64,000 bases of DNA from Hirschia litorea (GCF_042665075.1 NZ_JBHTBR010000004.1:244987-308986); one strand, 5' to 3'; counted from the first letter of the stretch, positions 27,071 to 36,713 are shown. The notes: generated by a model not told the origin, from the sequence alone. Made by a program: numbers and translations.

Positions 27071-27673
27071 ATGTCAGACAAGTATTTTTTCTCCGCATGC
27101 GTGCTCTTAGGTACATTCCTTGTACTGATGGCTTTATCGCCGTGGTCCGATCGTCTTCCAACCGGAGCTATGAGTGCTGCAAATCTCAATGCGCATGACT
27201 TGTTAATCGCAGATCGCGACCTCAATCGCTTTGAAGCTGGGGAAGTTGGTAAAGTGTCGCTCAAAGAGCAAGATGGTGCATTCATGCTCGATGTTGGCGT
27301 GCAGGAAGGTCAGCTTTATGATGCACCAACCTTCGGCCCTCACCTACGTCTGGAAGCAGATGTTGAGCGCACCTACGCTAAAAACACACTCAATATCACA
27401 ATTACCGCCCGCCACTCAAAAGCCTATCAGCCGAAAAATGCTGACGATAAAATGCAGTTTGAGGTAAATTATGCGGCAAACGCATCAGAAACATCAGGTT
27501 GGGAAAAATTTGATCTGACTCCTGATTTTGCAGAATACAGCTTTCAATACCGCCCCCCTGGCGCAGGAGATGGTATTGGAAATGATTTCTTGGCAATACG
27601 ACCAAGCTCCAACAGTACAGCTTACAAAGTGATTGTAAAATCCATTCGTTTCCAAATTATGCCAGCAAATTGA
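27071..27673 (+). CDS. Membrane-anchored hypothetical protein
   Basis: A 200-residue protein with an N-terminal signal anchor (about residues 6-23) and a remainder rich in alternating hydrophobic residues, suggesting a beta-sandwich exposed to the periplasm. No family is recognised with confidence. GAGG lies six bases before the ATG. A short hairpin at 27761 may be its terminator. It stands alone between divergent and downstream genes. Confidence 0.6.
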   Translation: MSDKYFFSACVLLGTFLVLMALSPWSDRLPTGAMSAANLNAHDLLIADRDLNRFEAGEVGKVSLKEQDGAFMLDVGVQEGQLYDAPTFGPHLRLEADVERTYAKNTLNITITARHSKAYQPKNADDKMQFEVNYAANASETSGWEKFDLTPDFAEYSFQYRPPGAGDGIGNDFLAIRPSSNSTAYKVIVKSIRFQIMPAN

Positions 27674-27760
27674 AACGTAGAGATAATCGACAGTAAACGG
27701 ACGAAGCTCGTATCATCATCAGGTTTTTGCGAAAATGAGACAAAAGCGTCATTTTTTCAG

Positions 27761-27790
27761 GCTATGTCACCCTACATAGCAGCATTTTTA
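27761..27790 (+). terminator. Possible terminator before the phosphomutase gene
   Basis: GCTATGT (27761-27767) pairs with ACATAGC (27774-27780) around a six-base loop. A short AGC then leads to five T. The seven-base-pair stem and offset T-run make it weaker than the other terminators here. Confidence 0.45.
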
Positions 27791-27945
27791 TACCAGATGC
27801 AGCAAAGAATGCCTTATCCTTTAACTCTGCGTTGTCAGTTGGAAGTTAGAGGTCTAATGAAAAGCTGAATAGGCTTCGAATATATTGTATGTTCGACAGC
27901 TAATCGTATGTATGTTCAGCGGGACCGAAAAGTGGGAAATTTTCA

Positions 27946-29469
27946 ATGTCTATGACTCCAAAAGCCAACATCCAAGCCAACACACTCGAATTTGAAACAA
28001 CTCCACTTGTAAAGCCTACCGGCTTTCGTGAGTATGATGCACGCTGGTGGTTTGGTATTGATGGCAATGCAAAAGCACCTGAACTTAACTATCTTGGTGT
28101 GCAAGCACTTGGGCTTGGTCTCGGGACAGTCATTCACCAAATGGGCGTCGCGCCAAGAATTGTGGTTGGACACGACTACCGCTCTTATTCTATCGCAATT
28201 AAACAAGCGCTGATTGTTGGACTGCTTGAAGCAGGCATGGAAGTGCACGATATCGGCCTCGCGCTATCTCCTACTGCTTATTACTCTCAGTTTGAACTTG
28301 ATATTCCATGTGTGGCAATGGTCACCGCCTCTCACAACGAGAATGGTTGGACAGGTGTTAAAATGGGCGCAAACAAGCCATTGACATTTGGTCCTGTTGA
28401 AATGGGTCAATTGCGTGATGTCGTATTGAACGGTAAATTTGAACCACGTGATGGTGGTAAATTTATTCGCGTGGACGGTATGCGCGAAAAATACATCGCA
28501 TCTGTATCAGACAAAATTGAAATTAAACGCCCGCTTAAAGTAATCGCAGCATGTGGTAACGGAACAGCCGGTGCCTTTGCTCCTGACGCATTGCGCGCAA
28601 TGGGTGTAGAAGTCATCGAGCTTGACTGTGAGCTCGACCACTCATTCCCAAACTACAATGCAAACCCAGAAGACTCAGAAATGCTTCACGCAATGGCTAA
28701 AGCCGTTAAAGAACATGGCGCTGATGTGGGTCTCGGGTTTGATGGTGATGGGGACCGTTGTGGTGTTGTGGACAATACAGGTGAAGAAATCTTCGCTGAC
28801 AAAATCGGTCTAATGCTCGCACGTGACCTTTCAAAAAACTATGATAACGCAAAATTTGTTGTCGATGTGAAATCAACTGGTTTGTATAAAACTGACCCTA
28901 TTCTAAAAGAAAACAACGCAACAGTTGATTACTATAAGACAGGCCACTCCTACATTAAGCGTCGCACGACTGACCTTGATGCACTTGCAGGGTTTGAAAA
29001 ATCTGGCCACTTCTTCTTCCGCCCACCACTGGGGTATGGTTACGATTGTGGACTTGTAGCGGCTGCAGAAGTGTTGCGGATGCTTGATCGCAATCCTGAT
29101 AAATCTATCGCTCAATTAAAAGACGAACTGGGTATAGCTTACACATCTTTGACAATGGCAGCGCACTGTGATGACGAAATCAAATATGGTGTGGTTGATA
29201 AAGTTGTAGCTGCTTACGAAAAGCTAGGCAAAGAAGGTGCTTCTATTCTTGGCCGCAAGATTGTTGAAGTAAACACGGTAAACGGTGCGCGTGTAACACT
29301 TGAAGACGGATCATGGGTACTGGTTCGTGCATCTTCAAACAAGCCCGAACTCGTTGTTGTGGTAGAGAGCATGGTATCTGACGAAGACATGCGCGCGCTC
29401 TTCCGTGAAGAAGTAAAACCTCGTCTAGCTGCATTTGATGAAGTTGGTGATTACAACCAAGAAATCTAA
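27946..29469 (+). CDS. Phosphomannomutase/phosphoglucomutase
   Basis: Alpha-D-phosphohexomutase interconverting sugar 1- and 6-phosphates for polysaccharide precursors. The phosphoserine loop TASHNENGWTG has Ser129. The Mg2+ loop DGDGDR lies at about 266-271. The sugar-binding loop is GFEKSGH and the phosphate-binding loop RASSNKPEL is near the C-terminus. Length 507 is slightly long for the AlgC/ManB group. It is followed by a strong terminator. Neighbouring glmS and galU suggest a role in surface polysaccharide or LPS sugar supply; sequence alone does not distinguish mannose from glucose preference. Confidence 0.9.
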   Translation: MSMTPKANIQANTLEFETTPLVKPTGFREYDARWWFGIDGNAKAPELNYLGVQALGLGLGTVIHQMGVAPRIVVGHDYRSYSIAIKQALIVGLLEAGMEVHDIGLALSPTAYYSQFELDIPCVAMVTASHNENGWTGVKMGANKPLTFGPVEMGQLRDVVLNGKFEPRDGGKFIRVDGMREKYIASVSDKIEIKRPLKVIAACGNGTAGAFAPDALRAMGVEVIELDCELDHSFPNYNANPEDSEMLHAMAKAVKEHGADVGLGFDGDGDRCGVVDNTGEEIFADKIGLMLARDLSKNYDNAKFVVDVKSTGLYKTDPILKENNATVDYYKTGHSYIKRRTTDLDALAGFEKSGHFFFRPPLGYGYDCGLVAAAEVLRMLDRNPDKSIAQLKDELGIAYTSLTMAAHCDDEIKYGVVDKVVAAYEKLGKEGASILGRKIVEVNTVNGARVTLEDGSWVLVRASSNKPELVVVVESMVSDEDMRALFREEVKPRLAAFDEVGDYNQEI

Positions 29470-29537
29470 GTTGCCTTAAAAATTGTAAAGTTAGTTTTCC
29501 CTGTGCGGTTTATCTAACTAATAATTTTATAGCCTTT

Positions 29538-29568
29538 AAAAGAGCACTCAGTTGGGTGCTCTTTTTTT
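29538..29568 (+). terminator. Terminator after the phosphomutase gene
   Basis: AAAAGAGCAC (29538-29547) pairs with GTGCTCTTTT (29556-29565) and continues into T residues. Confidence 0.85.
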
Positions 29569-29569
29569 T

Positions 29570-29806
29570 ATAACGGGGTCATATTTATTCCTTGCTTTTG
29601 CAGCGAATGACCATCGTCCTGCCTTTTACCCGCCGCAATTGAGAGCCAGTATCTACTTGTCGGCGGCAAAGGTAGTCACGCTGCTGACATTAGCCCGACG
29701 GCAAACCTTAACAGCCCCCAAGCCCCTTGTCGTCGGGCCTCCCCTCCTCCCCAAGTCTTATTTTTTGGACGCAGTGTTTTATCCCAAAACACTGCGTCTT
29801 TTTTTT
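29570..29806 (+). ncRNA. Candidate structured small RNA with a CCTCCTCCC motif
   Basis: A GC-rich block lies between the terminator of the preceding gene and a second, stronger terminator. Stems are CCGCCG (29630-29635) with CGGCGG (29661-29666), GTCA (29675-29678) with TGAC (29685-29688), and GCCCGACG (29693-29700) with CGTCGGGC (29731-29738). An unpaired CCTCCTCCCC follows at 29743-29752. The second terminator acts on the plus strand but no gene lies between the two, which implies an unseen transcript. Anti-Shine-Dalgarno CCUCCUCCC loops are typical of alphaproteobacterial trans-acting RNAs such as CcsR and NfeR1. A decayed mobile palindromic element is the alternative. No promoter is identified. 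Confidence 0.55.
29768..29806 (+). terminator. Strong terminator upstream of glmS
   Basis: A perfect 13-bp stem (29768-29780 with 29786-29798) with a five-base loop is followed by eight T. Upstream of it there is no coding sequence after the previous terminator, so it most likely ends the candidate small RNA. Confidence 0.92.
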
Positions 29807-29962
29807 AACTGTATTCAACGACTTAATTTCCTAGCGTGATGAAACATTTTGCATCATAAAGTGTCACTGCTAAAGCTTTTCATATTCAGCTTTTTGGGCA
29901 ATTGAACAGACGGGGCAATTTAATGACCCATCTTTGTGTATATTTGAGTAGGGTTTGAACAC

Positions 29963-31789
29963 ATGTGCGGTATCATCGGGATTTTGGGAAATGAGCCAGC
30001 AGGGCCTCGCGTTATTGAAGCACTTCGTCGCTTAGAGTATCGCGGATATGACTCAGCGGGCATTGCAACACTCGATCAAAATGAGATTTTTCGTGCACGT
30101 GCTCCCGGGAAGTTAAAGAATTTAGAAGGCGTGATGGCGAATGTCGCAACGCCAGGCAATACAGGTATAGGTCATACACGCTGGGCAACCCATGGTGCGC
30201 CAAATGAAACCAATGCTCACCCACATATTGCTGGCCGCGTAGCCATCGTACACAACGGTATTATCGAAAACTTCCGCGAATTAAGAGCTGAAATGGAAGC
30301 TAAAGGTCGCAAATTTGTCACCGAGACAGATTCCGAAGCTATCGCTCACCTTGTTGAAGTTGAACTTGAAGCAGGAAAGACGCCCTTTGAAGCCGTAAAG
30401 ACAACACTTCCCAAACTTCGCGGCGCGTTTGGTATCGCCATCCTTATTAAGGGCGAAGAAGACTTGATGTTTGGAGCTCGCAAAGGGTCTCCCCTTATCA
30501 TTGGTGTTGGTGAAGGCGAAACCTACCTTGGTTCAGATGCTTTTGCTGTTGCACCTTTCACAAACAAAGTTATCTACCTTAAAGAAGGCGAATGGTGTGC
30601 GCTCACCCGTCACTCAATCAATGTTTTCAACGAGACATCTGAGCAAGTTCCCTATGCAATTGATACCGTTCAAGGTGTGGCCGATGTCGTTGATAAGGGT
30701 AATTATCGACACTTCATGCTCAAGGAAATCTTCGAGCAACCAGAATCTACTGCTCGCACAATCGGCGCTTATGTAAATGCACTTAATCAAACTGCCGCGC
30801 TTCCAAATGGGCAAACTTTAGATTTCGCGGCATTTGACCGCGTTTATATTGTGGCGTGTGGAACAGCTTATTACGCCGGTTGCGTTGCTAAATACTGGTT
30901 TGAGAAATACGCAAAATTACCTGTCGAAACTGACATTGCATCTGAATTTCGTTATCGTGATCCTGCACTTACAAAAAATGCACTGGCAATCTTCGTAACA
31001 CAGTCAGGTGAAACAGCAGATACGCTCGCGGCGCTACGTTATTGTAAAGAATATGGCCTTACCACAGCTGCAGTCGTAAACGTCCAAACCTCCACCATTG
31101 CAAGAGAAGTGGATGCAGTTCTTCCTACGCTTGCAGGCGCTGAAGTAGGTGTCGCCTCTACTAAAGCGTTTACTGCTCAATTGTGTTCACTCGCGAGTAT
31201 AGCTATTATTGCGGGTCGCGCGCGCAAAGTTCTTTCCAAGAAGGACGAAGCGCGACTTACAGATCAGCTCATGCAGATACCAGGCCTAATTACACAAGCT
31301 CTTAAAATTGAAGATGCAACAAAAGAGATAGCAGTCGACCTATCTAGTGCTAGAGACGTTCTCTATTTGGGACGCGGAACCATGTTCCCTATTGCAATGG
31401 AAGGCGCGTTAAAGCTGAAAGAAATCTCCTACATTCACGCTGAAGGGTACGCAGCGGGAGAATTGAAGCACGGCCCTATTGCTTTAATTGACGAACATAC
31501 TCCGGTTGTAATGATTGCTCCAACAGATCACTTATTGGAAAAAACCATTTCCAATATGCAGGAAGTTGCGGCGCGACATGGTAAAGTTTTGCTCATCTCT
31601 GATGAAAATGGGGCCAAAACGGGTGCAGATACTCCTTGGCAAACTCTAATTGCCCCAGCATGTGATCCCTTTATTTCGCCAATCCTATATTCAGTGCCTA
31701 TTCAATTACTTGCTTATTATATAGCAGTCGAAAAAGGGACAGATGTCGATCAGCCTCGAAATCTCGCGAAATCTGTTACGGTTGAGTAA
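29963..31789 (+). CDS. glmS: Glutamine-fructose-6-phosphate aminotransferase (isomerizing)
   Basis: GlmS makes glucosamine-6-phosphate from fructose-6-phosphate and glutamine, the entry to peptidoglycan and LPS amino sugars. The N-terminal glutaminase starts MCGIIGILG with nucleophile Cys2, and GHTRWATHG and HNGIIENF follow. Two SIS domains carry TQSGETADT and VASTKAFTAQL. The C-terminus DQPRNLAKSVTVE is canonical. Length 608 is exact for the family. galU follows after 133 bases. Confidence 0.98.
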   Translation: MCGIIGILGNEPAGPRVIEALRRLEYRGYDSAGIATLDQNEIFRARAPGKLKNLEGVMANVATPGNTGIGHTRWATHGAPNETNAHPHIAGRVAIVHNGIIENFRELRAEMEAKGRKFVTETDSEAIAHLVEVELEAGKTPFEAVKTTLPKLRGAFGIAILIKGEEDLMFGARKGSPLIIGVGEGETYLGSDAFAVAPFTNKVIYLKEGEWCALTRHSINVFNETSEQVPYAIDTVQGVADVVDKGNYRHFMLKEIFEQPESTARTIGAYVNALNQTAALPNGQTLDFAAFDRVYIVACGTAYYAGCVAKYWFEKYAKLPVETDIASEFRYRDPALTKNALAIFVTQSGETADTLAALRYCKEYGLTTAAVVNVQTSTIAREVDAVLPTLAGAEVGVASTKAFTAQLCSLASIAIIAGRARKVLSKKDEARLTDQLMQIPGLITQALKIEDATKEIAVDLSSARDVLYLGRGTMFPIAMEGALKLKEISYIHAEGYAAGELKHGPIALIDEHTPVVMIAPTDHLLEKTISNMQEVAARHGKVLLISDENGAKTGADTPWQTLIAPACDPFISPILYSVPIQLLAYYIAVEKGTDVDQPRNLAKSVTVE

Positions 31790-31922
31790 TTTTTCTGCGA
31801 TAAGTAGAAACGCGACGTATGAGATTGGTGTCATAGAACTTGCAGATTTACCTTTGCAAGTTCAGACTATTGTCTCCGAACGATACATTTTTGCTGCGAC
31901 ATAACATTTTAAAGGACCACCA

Positions 31923-32816
31923 ATGGCTATTAAACCCGTGCGCAAAGCAGTTCTTCCTGTTGCCGGATTTGGAACACGTGTACTCCCAGCTACAAAATCA
32001 ATTCCAAAAGAAATGATGCCTGTATTTGATCGTCCTGCGATTCAATATGTTGTCGAAGAAGCCATGGCAGCAGGCATTGAGCACATTGTATTTATTACAG
32101 GTCGCAACAAAGGCGCTATCGAAGATTACTTCGACACTGCGTACGAGTTGGAAGATGCTCTAAAAGCAAAAGGCAAATTGGACGTTCTAGAAACTGTTCA
32201 AGCTGCTGTGCCGCCTGCAGGCTCTTGCTCATTCATTCGTCAACAGTCGGCCAAAGGCTTAGGACACGCTGTTTTGTGTGCAAAAGCCGTTATTGGTGAC
32301 GAACCATTTGCTGTTTTGCTTCCAGACGTATTGATTAATGGCCAAACATCCTGCTTGAAGCAAATGATGGAAAGCTACAATAAAGTTGGCGGAAACATTA
32401 TTGCTGTTGATGAAGTACCAATGGAACGCGTTCACAAATATGGTGTTATCGCTCCTGCTAAAGGTGCCGATGCAGCAGACAAGCTGATCAAAATGGACGG
32501 CATGGTTGAAAAACCACCTCGCGACGAAGCTCCATCTAACCTGAAAATTACAGGTCGCTACATTCTGCAACCTGAAATCTTCGACCTCCTAGAAACGCAA
32601 GGCGCTGGTGCAGGGAATGAAATTCAGCTTACAGACGCTATGGAGCGCTTGATGGCTAAGCAAGAATTCTACGCCTCACGTTTTGAAGGCCAAGACTATG
32701 ATTGTGGTGACAAAATGCTGTACCTTCAAGCTGTCGCAGGCTATGCATTAGCCAACAAAGAACATGGTGCTGAAGCACGCCAGATCCTGGAAGATCTGCT
32801 GAAAAAACTAGGCTAA
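31923..32816 (+). CDS. galU: UTP-glucose-1-phosphate uridylyltransferase
   Basis: GalU forms UDP-glucose for polysaccharide and LPS core synthesis. The nucleotidyltransferase start VLPVAGFGTRVLPATKSIP includes the conserved Arg and Lys, followed by KEMMPVFDRPAIQY. LGHAVLCAK and the internal EKPPRDEAPSN loop also match. The 297-residue length is normal. AAAGGA lies before the ATG. A bidirectional terminator follows. Confidence 0.96.
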   Translation: MAIKPVRKAVLPVAGFGTRVLPATKSIPKEMMPVFDRPAIQYVVEEAMAAGIEHIVFITGRNKGAIEDYFDTAYELEDALKAKGKLDVLETVQAAVPPAGSCSFIRQQSAKGLGHAVLCAKAVIGDEPFAVLLPDVLINGQTSCLKQMMESYNKVGGNIIAVDEVPMERVHKYGVIAPAKGADAADKLIKMDGMVEKPPRDEAPSNLKITGRYILQPEIFDLLETQGAGAGNEIQLTDAMERLMAKQEFYASRFEGQDYDCGDKMLYLQAVAGYALANKEHGAEARQILEDLLKKLG

Positions 32817-32840
32817 AATTTTTAGCTCCAAAGTATTCAA

Positions 32841-32878
32841 AAGGCACTCTCTTTTATAAAAGAGAGTGCCTTTTTTTG
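32841..32878. terminator. Bidirectional terminator between galU and the acyltransferase operon
   Basis: AAGGCACTCTCTTTT (32841-32855) pairs with 32858-32872. A seven-T tract on the right and an A-run on the left (about 32838-32842) let it serve both galU and the convergent minus-strand operon. Confidence 0.9.
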
Positions 32879-32921
32879 TCTATATGCACCTAAACTAGAG
32901 CAGCCCTAGCTGACAGATGCT

Positions 32922-34367
32922 TTAAAACTGGAAATAAACGAAGGGAGCGGCCTGCAAAGGAAATACCGCAAGTGCAGCCCCAATAAAGACCCCTAACGCT
33001 CCCCAAAACATAGCTGGTTGACGCATAATCTCTGAACGGGAAAGGCGCGAGAAACCACTCTTACCTAGTATGCCATCCGCTATAACAGCCAGAGGTGCCA
33101 ACCACACAATCCATTCTAATGATTTTAAACCAGCACCATCTCGAAGCCCTGTAAATGCAGCCCAAACTTCAAATACATCGCTCATGCCTTCTGCGCGGAA
33201 TGGTGCCCATACCATAATCACAAATACTTGTGTGATTACCAAACCAATAGCGCCCCCCAGAACACCACCAATAAGATGTTTCTTATGGCCCATTATCAGC
33301 CTGTGCACTGCCAATGCAGCACCATGAAGCGCACCCCAGATAACGAAGGTCCAAGCAGCTCCATGCCACAAACCACCCAGCAACATGGTCGCAAACAAGT
33401 TTATATAGGTGCGCATTTTTCCGGCTCTATTTCCGCCGAGAGAGATGTATAGATAGTCCCGCAACCAGCTCGATAGAGAGATGTGCCAACGTCTCCAAAA
33501 GTCTGCAATCGAGGTTGCAAGGTAGGGAAAGTCGAAGTTACGCGGAATATAGAAGCCAAACCAACGCGCTACCCCAATCGCCATCATCGAATAGCCGGCA
33601 AAGTCAAAATAAATTTGAGCACCAAATGCGAATGTTGCACCGATTAGCGAAAGGTTTGTCCAGTTAGAAACATCTGAATCGCCACCGACCATCGGGTTAC
33701 CAAAAACCGGATCTACAAATGGCGCAATATTATCTGCAAACCCTGCTTTATAGACCCACCCTATCGCAAAGAAACGCAATCCCGACAAAAGCAATTTGCT
33801 AGAAAGTCTGCGATCTTTTTCCATCTGCGGAAAGAAACCAGCTGCGCGGACAATAGGCCCGGCAACAAGCTGAGGAAAAAACGCTATATATAACGCAACA
33901 CGGCGTAACCGTGTTTCAGTTGCCAGTTCCTCGCGTCGCACATCAACAATATAACTAATTGCTTGAAAAATATAGAAACTTACCCCAACAGGCAGAATAA
34001 TTTTCAATGTAGATGGGTTTGCCGAAATGCCTGCGACATTCATCATCGCAATCAAACTATCCGCGAAGAAATTGAAATACTTAAACACCGCCAAAATTGC
34101 GAGGTTTAAACCAACGCCAATAATCACAGCGCGATTACGTGTTTTTCCATCCCGCGTCCTATCACCAGCAAATAATCCTGCCGCCCACGCAATTGCGATC
34201 ACCCCGCCTATGAGCCCTAGGAAACGAACATCCCACCACCCGTAAAACACTGCACTAGCCACAAGCAACACCGTAAGGCGCGCTTCTTTATGTTTTGCAG
34301 GCGTGAGCCAATGAAGAGCAAATACAATGATCAGAAATGCTGGAAAAATTGCGTCGGTAAAAATCAT
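32922..34367 (-). CDS. MBOAT-family polysaccharide O-acyltransferase (AlgI-like)
   Basis: A 481-residue polytopic membrane protein of the MBOAT family. It contains the AlgI-type core: PVGVSFYIFQAISY, FFPQLVAGPI, FWRRWHISLSSWLRDYLYI and the active-site His in GGLWHGAAWTFVIWG. It should move acyl groups across the inner membrane for O-acetylation of an exported polysaccharide. It overlaps the upstream SGNH-like gene by four bases (ATGA). No alginate genes are near, so the acceptor polymer is unknown. Confidence 0.9.
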   Translation of the reverse strand: MIFTDAIFPAFLIIVFALHWLTPAKHKEARLTVLLVASAVFYGWWDVRFLGLIGGVIAIAWAAGLFAGDRTRDGKTRNRAVIIGVGLNLAILAVFKYFNFFADSLIAMMNVAGISANPSTLKIILPVGVSFYIFQAISYIVDVRREELATETRLRRVALYIAFFPQLVAGPIVRAAGFFPQMEKDRRLSSKLLLSGLRFFAIGWVYKAGFADNIAPFVDPVFGNPMVGGDSDVSNWTNLSLIGATFAFGAQIYFDFAGYSMMAIGVARWFGFYIPRNFDFPYLATSIADFWRRWHISLSSWLRDYLYISLGGNRAGKMRTYINLFATMLLGGLWHGAAWTFVIWGALHGAALAVHRLIMGHKKHLIGGVLGGAIGLVITQVFVIMVWAPFRAEGMSDVFEVWAAFTGLRDGAGLKSLEWIVWLAPLAVIADGILGKSGFSRLSRSEIMRQPAMFWGALGVFIGAALAVFPLQAAPFVYFQF

Positions 34368-35434
34368 TTCAACGCTCCACTTTCATCAATCTGTTTTGCG
34401 AGCCATTCGGTATAAATGCGTGCGCCATCGACCAATAAATGCTCTGAGTCGAACCAGAGTTGAGACTTCAATTGATCTAACAATTCAGCACTATTTGCCG
34501 GAATACAGGTAAAATCTTTAAGCTCACCAGCACACACATTTTGCGTGTAACCACGAACATCAGCATTGATGACGGGCGGCGCGTAATAGTTTATTTTCCG
34601 AACGCCTGCTTGTACTAATTGATCACGCTGCATAGCCCGAAAACTCATCGCCCAATGCGGGCCATTCCGCGCCTGAATAGGTAGAATTTCACTCAACCCC
34701 TCAACAATATCTTGGTCGCTCAGGTCTTCGCGCGGCTTGGTCTGAGGGTCATAGGCTGGGAGCGTTTCCACATCCGCAAAGCGTTCTCCACCCGATAGCA
34801 GCCCTACATTCAAAGAGTTCAAGCTCAAATGGATACCACCAAATACGATATCTTTGATACACCCTACCGTGCCATAACAAGAACCGCCCACTATACCCAA
34901 CCCAGCCCATTGAGCTGATGGTAAATCGAACTGATCTATTGCACGGTCTGAAAATTTTGCGACTTTAAAAACATAAGCCGATAGTTCATCAAATTCTTGA
35001 ACGACACTTAAAAACACAATGTCAGGCGCACGTGGAGCACGCTTTAAATATTCTTGAAGCGCCTTATTGCGTTCTTGGAGGGAGGATCCCTGCAAAGATA
35101 AATTTATCGCTTGGTGAGGGTATCCCTGTTCACGCAATAGCTGAGTTAACAATTGATCATCAATAGCATTGCGAGATAAACTTGCGCCTAAAAACAAGGC
35201 AATAGGCGCGTCTGTGTTGTCTGTTATCTCAAGACTATGCGCAACAAAATGATCAAACTCGGTTGTGCGTTGAACGTCAAAACTTCTTGAAAGAGTAGCT
35301 ATTCCAAAAGCACTAATAACCAGCCCAACCACAAAACTAAGTGCGGGTATGAAGACACCGCCCTTTTGGGGGGCACGGATTAAGAACGCAATAATTAGTG
35401 CGCCTATTCCAACAAGAAACAGCAATATTGGCAT
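34364..35434 (-). CDS. SGNH-like partner of the MBOAT acyltransferase
   Basis: A 356-residue protein with two N-terminal hydrophobic segments (about 2-20 and 28-48) and a periplasmic domain. FLGASLSRN (about residue 82) resembles SGNH block I (G-x-S), and DSEHLLVDGARIY near the C-terminus resembles block V with Asp and His. This arrangement parallels AlgJ/AlgX-type partners that complete polysaccharide O-acetylation. Translational coupling to the MBOAT gene supports a joint role. Overall similarity to any named protein is low by eye. Confidence 0.7.
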   Translation of the reverse strand: MPILLFLVGIGALIIAFLIRAPQKGGVFIPALSFVVGLVISAFGIATLSRSFDVQRTTEFDHFVAHSLEITDNTDAPIALFLGASLSRNAIDDQLLTQLLREQGYPHQAINLSLQGSSLQERNKALQEYLKRAPRAPDIVFLSVVQEFDELSAYVFKVAKFSDRAIDQFDLPSAQWAGLGIVGGSCYGTVGCIKDIVFGGIHLSLNSLNVGLLSGGERFADVETLPAYDPQTKPREDLSDQDIVEGLSEILPIQARNGPHWAMSFRAMQRDQLVQAGVRKINYYAPPVINADVRGYTQNVCAGELKDFTCIPANSAELLDQLKSQLWFDSEHLLVDGARIYTEWLAKQIDESGALK

Positions 35435-35558
35435 AACTCATTTGCTCCCCTCAACCCGTTTTCACTTCAAACCCCAGAAGCAAATATCAAACAGGCCAGC
35501 ATGGTTTCTTTGGCAATGATGCAAATTCTTCACCAAAGTCAACGATTTAAGGCATCGA

Positions 35559-36713
35559 TCACATCATTGTGTTGAGGACCTTTTGCAATATCGTTAATCC
35601 CTTTTCAATTTCAGATGTTGCAACATATTCATCAGGTTGGTGTGCCTGCTCAATGGAACCAGGTCCGCAAATAATAGTGGACATTCCCACCTGCTGAAAT
35701 TGCCCTGCTTCTGCGCAATAACCAACCATTCTCATTTCGTTGTCACCAGTTATTGCACGCGCCATTTGCTCTAATACGCCGTCTTCTTCAGCTCCTAAAG
35801 GCGGAGCATCTGCATGCTCAATAACTTCTACTCCGCATGAAGAATGAAATGATTTCAACCGCTTATCGACCTCTTCAACTTTCTCAAAGAAAGGTATCAA
35901 TGTTGTTTTTGCATCCACACTTGGAGGGCATCTAAGATCAAACTCAAAGACACATTCACGGGCAATTATATTCGATGCTGTGCCACCATTTAAAACGCCA
36001 ATAGTTAGCGTTGCATGCGGTGGATCAAAGAGACTTTCTGAAGGTGCTGTTTGTTCAAGCCAGTTTGCAGTCTGACGAAGTGTTTGCAAAATATCTAAGG
36101 CTTCATGTATCGCAGATGCTCCCAAATGCGGCAAACTTGAATGCATTTCACGACCTGTAACACGCACTTCATACACGCAAATTCCCTTATGCCCTGATAC
36201 AACTTTCCAAAGCGTAGGCTCACCTACCCAGCACATTGAAGGCGGATTTTCGAGTGCTGCAAGGTCTTGAATCATGCTTTGAACACCGTCACACCCTGTC
36301 TCTTCATCGTATGAAATAGCTATAAAAAACGGGCGTTTAAGGTCAGATTGAGCCATTTTAGGCGCAAATGCTAACGCTAGAGCTAAAAAGCCCTTCATAT
36401 CACATGAGCCGCGCCCATAGAGCTTACCATCTGTAGAGGTTAGTGTGAAAGGATCTGTGCTCCATGGCTGCCCATCCACAGGCACAACATCAGAATGACC
36501 TGATAGAACCATTCCACCGGCAACATCTGGACCAATACGAGCCCAGAAATTGGCTTTAGTACCGTCTTCATTGGGAATACGGCGCATTTGCGATGCAAAA
36601 GGCGCTAAATAGTTTTCCACCCAATCTATCAACGCTAAATTTGAATCGCGTGACGTCGTATCAAAACTCACCAATTTGGTAAGAATGTCGATTGCCGTTT
36701 TTAAATCACTCAT
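35559..36713 (-). CDS. argE: Acetylornithine deacetylase
   Basis: M20-family metallohydrolase releasing ornithine from N-acetylornithine. Zinc-site motifs are SGHSDVVPVDG and YGRGSCDMKGFLAL, with the catalytic DEETGCDG, VGEPT and GREMHSSLPHLGASAI of the dimerisation domain. The C-terminal GPGSIEQAHQPDEY is characteristic of ArgE among M20 enzymes. Length 384 is typical. AGGT precedes the ATG. The gene stands alone. Confidence 0.92.
   Translation of the reverse strand: MSDLKTAIDILTKLVSFDTTSRDSNLALIDWVENYLAPFASQMRRIPNEDGTKANFWARIGPDVAGGMVLSGHSDVVPVDGQPWSTDPFTLTSTDGKLYGRGSCDMKGFLALALAFAPKMAQSDLKRPFFIAISYDEETGCDGVQSMIQDLAALENPPSMCWVGEPTLWKVVSGHKGICVYEVRVTGREMHSSLPHLGASAIHEALDILQTLRQTANWLEQTAPSESLFDPPHATLTIGVLNGGTASNIIARECVFEFDLRCPPSVDAKTTLIPFFEKVEEVDKRLKSFHSSCGVEVIEHADAPPLGAEEDGVLEQMARAITGDNEMRMVGYCAEAGQFQQVGMSTIICGPGSIEQAHQPDEYVATSEIEKGLTILQKVLNTMM

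Noticed and set aside
29807..29962. glmS ribozyme or other riboswitch directly upstream of glmS
   Set aside because: The remaining 150 bases are A/T-rich with only weak hairpins; no ribozyme core is recognisable, and that ribozyme is typical of Firmicutes.
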